From the NCBI GenBank assembly GCA_964501185.1, contig CAZCRT010000072.1, positions 1 to 5,204 of the forward strand: 5,204 nucleotides of DNA, in the 5' to 3' direction. Below the pieces are notes generated by a model, which was given only the letters and a program-made list of their open reading frames with translations, made no database searches and was not told the origin of the DNA. A program made the position numbers and the translations under genes. Positions 1-5,204 of this stretch are shown here, in pieces (the first letter of the stretch is position 1; every line of letters begins with the position of its first letter). The DNA comes from BS150m-G50 sp964501185 [NCBI: uncultured Bacteroidia bacterium]. Lineage in GTDB: Bacteria; CAIWAD01; BS150m-G50.

Positions 1-41
1 AAACCACACATAGTTAAATGGCTAAATGAGTGCGAAATGTT

Positions 42-70
42 TTGACGGCGAACAATCGTCAATGAATAAC
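42..70 (+). promoter_or_regulatory. Weak sigma70-like promoter candidate
   Basis: TTGACG (42-47, five of six matches to the -35 consensus) lies 17 bases before AATAAC (65-70, four of six matches to the -10). It points toward the small ORF at 176 and would give a leader of about 100 bases. The -10 is poor and such pairs arise by chance, so this is only a candidate. Confidence 0.2.
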
Positions 71-175
71 GCATTGTATCCCCTTATGGAAAACATCGAT
101 TACCCGGTCCGGCAGGCACTCAGTATATCAAAATTCCTGAGCGTGACTGTGTCATCAGCATTTGGAGGTATAAAT

Positions 176-304
176 ATGAAAGGGGTCGTCAAACCATACA
201 AGTGTAAAACAGGCTGTGGAGAGAAAGGGCACCCGCCGGGGTGCCCTGCTATCTCCTGTCTCCTGACTCTTCCGCATCACTATCGTTCTATAAAAGGCGA
301 TTGA
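176..304 (+). CDS. Possible small ORF of 42 codons, cysteine-containing (speculative)
   Basis: An ATG at 176-178 sits seven bases after a perfect GGAGG (164-168) and opens a 42-residue frame ending TGA at 302-304. It starts MKGVVKPYKCKTGCGEKGHP. Four cysteines (10, 14, 23, 28) and several histidines could suggest a metal-binding or disulfide-rich peptide, but I recognise no family. The same frame extends upstream to an ATG at 26 (92 residues). That start has no Shine-Dalgarno and directly follows a TAA, so 176 is the better start. Against a real gene, its codons run through the GC-rich hairpin at 226-247 assigned to the opposite strand as a terminator. It would converge on the large gene, leaving 44 bases between stop codons. 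Confidence 0.25.
   Translation: MKGVVKPYKCKTGCGEKGHPPGCPAISCLLTLPHHYRSIKGD
220..247 (-). terminator. Probable terminator of the large gene
   Basis: A perfect nine-pair stem, AGGGCACCC / GGGTGCCCT (239-247 with 226-234), encloses a four-base loop at 235-238. The minus strand then continues TTTCTCT, a pyrimidine-rich but imperfect T-tract. It starts about 100 bases past the TAG of the large gene. The plus-strand side is followed by TGCTATCTCC, which argues against termination in that direction. The stem is strong and the tail weak, so efficiency is uncertain. Confidence 0.65.
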
Positions 305-348
305 TTCTGCAAGTAGTTTGAAACGTAACAGAGTCGATAACCTGACTT

Positions 349-3300
349 CTACTTCACCAATAACATTTTGTGTACTTCCCGGAATTCTCCGGCCTGAATC
401 ACATAAAAGTACAGGCCACTTGGCATTGTGGCAGCATTAAACTGCACAGTATGCCTTCCGGCTGTGCGTGCATCGTCAAGTACCAGTGCTACCTGACGGC
501 CGGTAATATCATAAATCGTCAGCTCCACCTGTGATGCGACCGGCAGGGTAAACTCGATAGTGGTGCTCGGGTTAAATGGATTGGGATAGTTCTGCATCAG
601 TTCATAATCCTGAGGTATGCCATCCGCAACCGGCAGGTCATCAGGGTCTATCCAGGTCAGGGTATACTCGCTGCTGGGGCTGGAGGCATAATAATCATCG
701 TATGCTACGAAGGCACTGTAAGTGCCGGCATCAGCAATTGTGTATGTCAGGCGATAATCTGAACAGTATCCCTGGGGAGAACCGGTAGCCACTATTTCCG
801 GGCTGCCGCTGCTCTCATCAACCAGGTACAGAACCAGAGCATGCCCCTCTTCACCGTCGAGCAGGAAGTCCACCTCACTATCGGCATTCACTTCGAACTG
901 ATACCAGTCTGTGTCACGGGTGTAGGCATTGGACCACACTCCACCGCAATGTGTCTCCCCGAACGCAATATTGTCATAGGAGGGAGGGCTGCTGTTACTG
1001 CCGTCGTTGGGTTCAACCTCGTCGATACCCCAGTCCGGGCAGTCCGGTGGTTCGCAGGGATCGCATGTGCCCTCATAATAGCACTCTACCTGATAATTAC
1101 CGGCTTCTTCTTCATAACCTTCTATCACCAGGTAATAGAGACCCTGTGCCAGACAGGTCGTAATCGTCGACCAGTAGCTGTATGCACCGTCGCAATCATC
1201 ATCGTTAGCGTAAATGATTGTCTCACAATCCTCGGCCAGGATCAATATTCGTGTGTCGAAATAGCCTTCGTAGGTCTCCTCCATACAGGTAGTGAAAGTA
1301 TAGACACCCTCTTCATCCAGCAGGAATTCATAAAAAACATCCGGGGAGGGATTGAACCCGCTGTCACCATAACCGAAGGTCATCCACTCGTCGCTGTAGG
1401 GAAACTGGTCAATAATGAAAGGATCATTACAGTCATTTCCCTGGCTGGGTGCGTCAGTTGTAACATCGAGGCTGTAGTTGCCACTGTTTGAAGAGAATCC
1501 TTCCACGCAGATGACATAACTTCCGGGGCTCAGGAAAACATCCATCTCTGATTGAAGTCCACAGGCATCATCGTTGTAATCGATCTGGGTAGCGCAGTCA
1601 TCACTTAACAATCTCAGATATGAATCGAAATCAGTACCACCGTCGCAGAGTGAGATCAGTACATTCCCCTCCACCGGCAGTGAGAACTGGTACCACTCGT
1701 CAGGTGAGGGGTTGCCATAAGTGTCGAGGTTGTCAGTAGTGGTTTCAACCGCTTCAAAAGGCAGGAATGGTATCTGGATAGCTGATTCACAGTACTCTCC
1801 CGGAGGTGGATCGAACTCTTCCCACTCTATGGATAGATTATAGTCACCACCGGAGTCACCCCAGGAAGCTTCCACACAGAGCAGGTAGGTTCCCGGTTGC
1901 ATCAGGCGCATCATATAAGAGGGATCCCCCCAGGTGCCACAACCGTAATCATCCGTTTCAATCACATTCACACAATCATCCGCCAGCAGGTGAATATAGC
2001 TGTCAAAAGCGGTGCCTTCACAGAGTGAGATGGTGACCAGCCCCTCTTCCAGAACTTCGAAACTGTACCATTCATCCGGTGAGGGATTGCCGTAGGTGTC
2101 CAGATTGTCAAGGTTGGTTGCGGTAGTATCAAATGGCAGCTCAACGATATTGGGATCGTCGCAGAAATCACCAACTCCCGGTGTAAAGGGGTTGAAGGTG
2201 GCGTTCAGATAGTAGTTACCCATGTTACTTGAAAAGCCTTCAACGCAGAGTTCGTAAGTGCCTGCTTCGAGATACTCCATCACTTCGGATGGCTCATAGT
2301 TCGCCTGATCCTCCTCACAGAGCGGCCCATCATCGTCGTAAGCGATCTGCGTGGCACAGTCATCGGCGATCAGACGCAGGTATGTGTCATAGTCGGTCTC
2401 CGCTCCACAGAGCGTTGCATAAAAATTCCCCGACTCTTCAAGAGTGAACTGGTACCACTCGTCAGGTGATGGGTTAAACTGGCTGTTGGTATTGTCTGAA
2501 GTCGTACCGGTCGTTTCAAATGGGAAATCATCGATAAACAGCGGTTCGGCACAGAAATCACCGGGTGGTGGCACCCAGGTTTCCTGTGTCATGGTCAGGA
2601 TGTATTCCCCCTCCGCCAGTTCGAATGCATCGTGCATGACATAAATGTAGTAGTGCCCCGGCCCGGTGATAGCGGCAAGCTCTTCACCTTCGCAGATTGT
2701 ACCATTGTTTGCACTGCCTACCGTGGTTGTGTTACAACTCTCCGCCGGATCGGAAACCAGATAGAGATAGGGGTCACAGTTATATGATTCCACTACCACT
2801 GTAGTCAGGTAGAAACCCTCGAGGTCAAAAACATACCAGTCGCTGTCACGTTCATTGGTGTTTGCCCACAGTTCACCGCAGATAACTTCGTCAGGAGTAA
2901 TCTGTTGAAACAGGTAAGGGGTACTATGACACCCGCCGTTGTCATCCTCCTCCGGTGTGCCGTCACATTCCAGCGGTTCGCAGATGACCTCAGTAATCTC
3001 CAGTTCAAAATCACCCACCGCTGAAAACCACCCCTCAACGCAGAGGTTGTAGATGCCGGGATCGAGCGGAAGGGTCAGGCGGGACTGCTGATCACAGTCG
3101 TTATCGTTTACAGCCAGCACTGTATTACAATCCTCCTCCAGCAGGTAGATATAGGTATTGAAGGAACTTCCACAGAGCGAGAAGGTGTATAAACCCTCCT
3201 GGGTAATCTCCACCTGATACCACTCGTCCGGTGAATCGTAACCGTACGTATCGATATTGTCGGTTGTAGTGCCGGAGGTGGTGTAAGGCAGCGTTTCCAC

Positions 3301-4959
3301 AATGAAAGGATCACCGCAGAAATCTCCGGTCCCCGGTTCAAAGGGATCCAGAGTTACTTCCATGTAGTAATTTCCGGAGTAACTCGAATATCCCTCAACG
3401 CAGATGCGATAATCTCCCGCTACCAGAAACTCAAACAACTCAGAGGGTTCATAGTTTGCCTGATCCTCCTCACAGTTCGGTCCATCATCATCATAAGCTA
3501 TCTGTGTAGCGCAGTCATTGGTCAGTAACCTCAGGTAGCAATCGTAATCGGTTTCGGCTCCACAGAGCGTTATATAGACATTGCCGGATTCCTCAAGAGA
3601 CAGCAGATACCATTCGTCAGGTGAAGGATTGCCATAGGTGTCGGTGTTATCGCTGGTGTTTCCCGTCGTGCTGAAGGGCAGCTCTTCAATCGACAGCGGG
3701 TCGGCACAGAAATCACCCGTTGGCGGTGTAAAGATTTCGCCGGTGAGCAGTAATGAAAACTCCGCATCAACCAGTTCACTGGCCGGGTCGGCTTCTTTGA
3801 TCCAGGCATAGTAGTGACCGGGGCCCAGTATGGTTGTATAGTTTTCGCTTTCACAGAAAACCGTATTGTTGATAGTAGCTACTGTTCCGCCTGTACAATT
3901 CTCATCAGGATCGGAAACGATGTATAGAACCGGATCGAAATTATAGGAGTCTACCTGGAAGGTGATCTCATAGAATTCCGGCAGGTCGAAAACAAACCAG
4001 TCCTCATCCCAGTCGCCACCCTCACACCAGGTTGTGCCACAGATGATCTCTCCCAGCGCGATCTCCTGGAAAACCGGGGTGTCGGCATTGCAACCACCAT
4101 TATCTTCAATCTCTTCGGTTCCCTCACATTCCAGCGGATCACAGCGGAATTCGGTGATGTGCAGGATATAGTCGCCTGAACTACCTCCGTACCCATCAAT
4201 TATGATATAGTAATCATCAGCAGGAATCAGCTCAAGCAGCAGGTAGGAGCGAAAACCGGGACAGGCGTCATCATTACAGTCTATCAGATTCATGTCGCTG
4301 TCGTAGACATATATCTTCGTATCGTATCCGGAATCACAGAGGTCGAGTGAAACACCGGTATCCTCCTCCAGCGTCAGCAGGTAGACAACATCCGGTGAGG
4401 TGGAGCCGGTGTATGGGCACTCCTCATCGTAATCATCACTGTAGCCAACAGTTGTTCCGGTAACAGTCGTATCCAGAGATACCGTAACTGCTTCATCAAT
4501 GGTGTCACCACCCTGTCGTTCCAGTAACGGGAGGTCCTCGAAATAAATACCCAGCTGTTTATCCACCCGGTCATACAGCTGGTGCGGTACCGGCTGGCCG
4601 GCTTCCTTCAGATCTGTAATCTCTGCTTCGGCGCCGCTGTAGTAGTCGGCAGTGGGATCGAGGCTGGAAGTGACAGCTCTTTGCATAGCAGGGTCTGATG
4701 GTGATGTTGGATTCACAAAATCGCTTCTAACAGCAGGTAACTGGTTCTTATCACTTTCCAGGTCTGCTTTTTCACACTCCCTGTCTGTATGAGCAGTCGG
4801 TTGTGTCCTTTGATAATCTGCAGAGGAGAGCGGTGGTGAAAACACCCGGTCAACCTGCTTCTCCCTGTCAGTGGATTTCTGATCATTCAATAACTCCTTG
4901 ACAGCAAATGTACTTGCAGCCAGCGCCAGCACCAGTAACAGACTCAATGATTTCCGCAT
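349..4959 (-). CDS. Large secreted PPC-like repeat protein with T9SS type A-like C-terminal tail
   Basis: The reading frame is complete at 1536 residues, from ATG at 4957-4959 to TAG at 349-351. Residues 1-19 form a Sec signal peptide (R2 K3, a Leu/Ala core, likely cleavage after TFA19). Residues 20-150 are charged and non-repetitive. Ten modules follow: A1 151-272, B1 273-411, A2 415-540, A3 545-660, B2 661-798, A4 800-925, A5 930-1050, A6 1054-1169, A7 1174-1296 and B3 1299-1438. Residues 1453-1536 form a YPNPFNPST tail ending KMLLVK. A modules share NPSPDEWY, SLC, dDC, a DDD or NDD acidic turn, PGtY and CVEG. B modules share NGGC or EPND, CG..W, D-DWY-F-, LYLV and, in B1/B2, GPGHYY. Both patterns fit the PPC beta-sandwich family, which usually trails a peptidase. 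No peptidase or glycosidase motif is visible, so a structural, adhesive or ligand-binding surface role is inferred. About 56 cysteines suggest disulfide stabilisation outside the cytoplasm. The gene call is secure, the architecture is well supported and the biological role is unknown. Confidence 0.96.
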   Translation of the reverse strand: MRKSLSLLLVLALAASTFAVKELLNDQKSTDREKQVDRVFSPPLSSADYQRTQPTAHTDRECEKADLESDKNQLPAVRSDFVNPTSPSDPAMQRAVTSSLDPTADYYSGAEAEITDLKEAGQPVPHQLYDRVDKQLGIYFEDLPLLERQGGDTIDEAVTVSLDTTVTGTTVGYSDDYDEECPYTGSTSPDVVYLLTLEEDTGVSLDLCDSGYDTKIYVYDSDMNLIDCNDDACPGFRSYLLLELIPADDYYIIIDGYGGSSGDYILHITEFRCDPLECEGTEEIEDNGGCNADTPVFQEIALGEIICGTTWCEGGDWDEDWFVFDLPEFYEITFQVDSYNFDPVLYIVSDPDENCTGGTVATINNTVFCESENYTTILGPGHYYAWIKEADPASELVDAEFSLLLTGEIFTPPTGDFCADPLSIEELPFSTTGNTSDNTDTYGNPSPDEWYLLSLEESGNVYITLCGAETDYDCYLRLLTNDCATQIAYDDDGPNCEEDQANYEPSELFEFLVAGDYRICVEGYSSYSGNYYMEVTLDPFEPGTGDFCGDPFIVETLPYTTSGTTTDNIDTYGYDSPDEWYQVEITQEGLYTFSLCGSSFNTYIYLLEEDCNTVLAVNDNDCDQQSRLTLPLDPGIYNLCVEGWFSAVGDFELEITEVICEPLECDGTPEEDDNGGCHSTPYLFQQITPDEVICGELWANTNERDSDWYVFDLEGFYLTTVVVESYNCDPYLYLVSDPAESCNTTTVGSANNGTICEGEELAAITGPGHYYIYVMHDAFELAEGEYILTMTQETWVPPPGDFCAEPLFIDDFPFETTGTTSDNTNSQFNPSPDEWYQFTLEESGNFYATLCGAETDYDTYLRLIADDCATQIAYDDDGPLCEEDQANYEPSEVMEYLEAGTYELCVEGFSSNMGNYYLNATFNPFTPGVGDFCDDPNIVELPFDTTATNLDNLDTYGNPSPDEWYSFEVLEEGLVTISLCEGTAFDSYIHLLADDCVNVIETDDYGCGTWGDPSYMMRLMQPGTYLLCVEASWGDSGGDYNLSIEWEEFDPPPGEYCESAIQIPFLPFEAVETTTDNLDTYGNPSPDEWYQFSLPVEGNVLISLCDGGTDFDSYLRLLSDDCATQIDYNDDACGLQSEMDVFLSPGSYVICVEGFSSNSGNYSLDVTTDAPSQGNDCNDPFIIDQFPYSDEWMTFGYGDSGFNPSPDVFYEFLLDEEGVYTFTTCMEETYEGYFDTRILILAEDCETIIYANDDDCDGAYSYWSTITTCLAQGLYYLVIEGYEEEAGNYQVECYYEGTCDPCEPPDCPDWGIDEVEPNDGSNSSPPSYDNIAFGETHCGGVWSNAYTRDTDWYQFEVNADSEVDFLLDGEEGHALVLYLVDESSGSPEIVATGSPQGYCSDYRLTYTIADAGTYSAFVAYDDYYASSPSSEYTLTWIDPDDLPVADGIPQDYELMQNYPNPFNPSTTIEFTLPVASQVELTIYDITGRQVALVLDDARTAGRHTVQFNAATMPSGLYFYVIQAGEFREVHKMLLVK
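352..603 (-). other. T9SS type A-like C-terminal sorting / FlgD-like tail (residues 1453-1536)
   Basis: The tail begins ELMQNYPNPFNPST and continues TIEFTLP, VELTIYDITGRQV, AGRHTVQF, MPSGLYFYVI and a basic terminal strand KMLLVK. This is the order seen in the Por secretion C-terminal (type A) family and the related FlgD Ig-like fold. In Bacteroidota such tails direct outer-membrane translocation by the type IX system, followed by removal of the tail and surface attachment or release. The segment has no cysteines, unlike the repeat region. Whether this organism has a type IX machine cannot be seen here, so the family match is firm and the secretion route is inferred. Confidence 0.9.
646..1065 (-). 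repeat. B-type module B3 (residues 1299-1438)
   Basis: This last repeat module opens with a cysteine/proline hinge (CDPCEPPDC). It then shows the canonical PPC-type opening VEPNDG, an IAFGETHCGGVW strand pair, RDTDWYQFEV, ALVLYLVDE and an AGTYSAFVAYDD strand ending in YTLTWIDP. It is the B module closest to the generic PPC pattern (EPND, then DTDWY-F, then GTY), which helps identify the weaker B1 and B2 matches. It lacks the GPGHYY motif those two share. Confidence 0.8.
1072..2172 (-). repeat. Tandem A modules A5-A6-A7 (residues 930-1296)
   Basis: Three A-type modules follow one another without an intervening B module. A5 (930-1050) has DTYGNPSPDEWY, SLCEGTAFDSYIHLL, ADDC, DDYGC and LLCVEA. 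A6 (1054-1169) repeats DTYGNPSPDEWY exactly and has DSYLRLLSDDCATQI, NDDAC and CVEGFSSNSGNY. It is closer to A2 and A4 than to its neighbours in the DCATQI strand. A7 (1174-1296) is diverged: it has NPSPDVFYEF, TTCMEE, EDCETI, ANDDDC and a VIEGY strand without the usual cysteine, and it ends with extra cysteines in VECYYEGTC. Confidence 0.8.
2185..3327 (-). repeat. Module block A3-B2-A4 (residues 545-925), second copy of the three-domain unit
   Basis: A3 (545-660) opens GDFCGDP and carries DTYGYDSPDEWY, SLCGSS, EDCNTV, NDNDC and LCVEGW. B2 (661-798) opens EPLECDG after C660, then DDNGGC, VICGELW, DSDWYVFDL, LYLVSDP and GPGHYYIYV. A4 (800-925) opens GDFCAEP after the hinge WVPPP. A4 aligns without gaps to A2 at an offset of 385 residues; by hand count 90 of 126 residues are identical (about 71 percent). 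B2 and B1 are nearly the same length, with 143 and 145 residues between their first cysteine and the next GDFC. Confidence 0.85.
3340..4509 (-). repeat. Module block A1-B1-A2 (residues 151-540), first copy of a three-domain unit
   Basis: A1 (151-272) is the most divergent early A module. It has TSPDVVYLLTL in place of the usual NPSPDEWY, followed by LDLC, a DTKIYVYD strand, CNDDAC and an IDGY strand. B1 (273-411) opens with CDPLEC, then NGGC, IICGTTW, DEDWFVFDL, LYIVSDP and GPGHYYAW. A2 (415-540) opens GDFCADP and carries NPSPDEWY, TLCGAETDYD, DCATQIAYDDDGP and CVEGYSS. The order A-B-A, the short proline-rich hinge before GDFC and the near-equal spacing are repeated in the next block, so this is treated as an internal duplication unit. 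Confidence 0.8.
4903..4959 (-). other. Sec signal peptide (residues 1-19)
   Basis: The encoded N-terminus has a short basic n-region (R2, K3), an uninterrupted hydrophobic core at about residues 5-15 rich in Leu and Ala, and a T-F-A site at 17-19 matching the small-residue rule at -3 and -1. The mature chain would begin at V20 and is immediately charged (KELLNDQK). No lipobox cysteine is present, so this is a type I and not a lipoprotein signal. It supports both the start codon chosen and export across the inner membrane. Confidence 0.9.
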
Positions 4960-4962
4960 ACT

Positions 4963-4969
4963 TCCTCCC
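4963..4969 (-). promoter_or_regulatory. Ribosome binding site of the large gene
   Basis: Read on the minus strand the sequence is GGGAGGA, with GGAGG ending four bases before the ATG. It is a near-perfect anti-Shine-Dalgarno match at slightly short spacing. Together with the signal peptide that begins at this ATG, it fixes the translation start. Confidence 0.85.
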
Positions 4970-5035
4970 GAAATCGGCCATTTTATATCGATCCATTCAT
5001 AGTAATATCAGGGATTTCCAACTAATGCTCAACCA

Positions 5036-5041
5036 ATTATA
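5036..5041 (-). promoter_or_regulatory. Candidate -10 element (TATAAT) for the large gene
   Basis: Minus-strand TATAAT lies 34 bases downstream of the terminator T-tract and about 76 bases upstream of the ATG. It would give a leader of about 70 bases. At a 17-base spacing the -35 hexamer would be CCGCAA, which does not match TTGACA. Read as TATAATTG, it is one mismatch from the Bacteroidota-type TAnnTTTG element, but no clear upstream TTG partner is evident. The placement between terminator and gene is the main support. Confidence 0.45.
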
Positions 5042-5074
5042 AACCGAACAGGGGATTTTTGCGGGGAATCCTAC

Positions 5075-5102
5075 AAAAAAAGGCGCCCCTTTACGGGACG
5101 CC
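5075..5102 (-). terminator. Intrinsic terminator of an upstream minus-strand transcript
   Basis: On the minus strand GGCGTCCC (5095-5102) pairs with GGGGCGCC (5082-5089) to form an eight-pair stem with one G-U pair and a five-base loop (GTAAA). Seven consecutive T residues follow (5075-5081). There is no T-tract on the plus strand side, so the direction is minus. It would end a transcript entering from beyond 5204 and separate it from the large gene. Confidence 0.9.
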
Positions 5103-5204
5103 CCTGAAGTAGTACATGTTGACCACAACTTAACCGGTATCGATCTTGCGACGTCGGTTGAAACCGGAAGTAGCCCTATCAAGAGGCCACACCTGTTATC
5201 TGAC
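5103..5204. other. Unassigned window end, probable 3' region of a neighbouring minus-strand gene
   Basis: The stretch lies just upstream (in minus-strand sense) of the strong terminator. One minus-strand frame enters from the window edge and ends QITGVAS followed by TGA at 5179-5181, which could be the tail of a neighbouring protein, leaving about 75 bases of 3' untranslated RNA. A second frame stays open from the edge to 4997 but runs through the terminator and the -10 candidate, so it is probably not coding. A small inverted repeat, CGGTT-GA-AACCG, lies at 5155-5166. No product can be assigned. Confidence 0.3.

Larger units (their letters stand above)
1..348. other. Intergenic stretch with no confident gene
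   Basis: Apart from the minus-strand hairpin, the speculative small ORF and the weak promoter pair listed separately, I see nothing recognisable. There is no tRNA-like cloverleaf, insertion-sequence end or gene fragment with a known motif. A seven-base tandem repeat (TCTCCTG at 252-258 and 259-265) sits next to the hairpin and is too short to interpret. Confidence 0.5.

Noticed and set aside
26-175. The upstream extension of the small plus-strand ORF (ATG at 26)
   Set aside because: There is no Shine-Dalgarno before the ATG at 26, it directly follows an in-frame TAA, and a far better ribosome binding site precedes the ATG at 176.
252-265. Seven-base tandem repeat TCTCCTG
   Set aside because: It is too short to distinguish from chance and is not associated with any element. 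On the minus strand it resembles two AGGAG motifs, but no start codon follows at usable spacing.
841-1491. A 216-residue plus-strand frame with hydrophobic, membrane-like segments
   Set aside because: It lies wholly antisense to the A6-B3 part of the large gene. Asp codons (GAT/GAC) read in this register give Ile/Val, so an Asp-rich protein automatically yields a long hydrophobic shadow. It has no recognisable family motif.
1690-3642. Repeated DNA blocks such as those encoding DTYGNPSPDEWY (1690-1725, 2065-2100, 3607-3642), considered as a CRISPR-like or mobile repeat
   Set aside because: They are in frame, spaced by whole protein domains, and differ at synonymous sites, so they are protein module repeats and not a DNA-level array.
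1968-4574. Numerous 60-95 residue frames on both strands inside the large gene
   Set aside because: All lie in other frames of the large gene. They are rich in Arg, Ser, Pro and Trp as expected for frame shadows, and they recur at equivalent places in the repeats.
4982-4987. A second minus-strand TATAAA as an alternative -10 for the large gene
   Set aside because: It would leave a leader of only about 15 bases and has no matching -35 hexamer. The TATAAT at 5036-5041 is the better candidate.
4997-5182. A 61-residue minus-strand frame from a TTG start
   Set aside because: It reads straight through the strong terminator (5075-5102) and over the TATAAT candidate, has a weak start codon and resembles no known protein.

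Overview
The window is dominated by one very large gene on the minus strand (349-4959, 1536 residues). It encodes a secreted, acidic, cysteine-rich protein. The protein has a Sec signal peptide, a charged N-terminal region, ten tandem beta-sandwich-like modules resembling bacterial pre-peptidase C-terminal (PPC) domains, and a C-terminal tail starting YPNPFNPST that resembles a type A type IX secretion (T9SS) sorting domain. I see no catalytic domain, so the protein reads as a surface or matrix structural/adhesive protein and not as an enzyme.

The YPNPFNPST tail together with large PPC-repeat proteins points to the Fibrobacteres-Chlorobi-Bacteroidetes (FCB) superphylum, or one of the related uncultured candidate phyla where this tail is common. 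Base composition looks close to balanced by eye. No marker gene allows a finer placement.

Layout: 1-348 holds no confidently identified gene. It contains a weak plus-strand promoter-like pair, a 42-codon small ORF with a good Shine-Dalgarno (176-304, speculative), and a GC-rich hairpin (226-247) that probably terminates the large minus-strand gene. The large gene occupies 349-4959. Reading down the minus strand, its modules run A1-B1-A2, A3-B2-A4, A5-A6-A7, B3, then the C-terminal tail, where A and B are two PPC-like subtypes. A1-B1-A2 and A3-B2-A4 look like two copies of a three-domain unit.

The region 4960-5204 holds a strong ribosome binding site, a perfect TATAAT -10 candidate (5036-5041), and a textbook intrinsic terminator (5075-5102, minus strand). 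That terminator would end whatever minus-strand transcript enters from beyond the window. With a terminator just upstream and another just downstream, the large gene looks monocistronic. No mobile element, CRISPR array, tRNA or rRNA was recognised.
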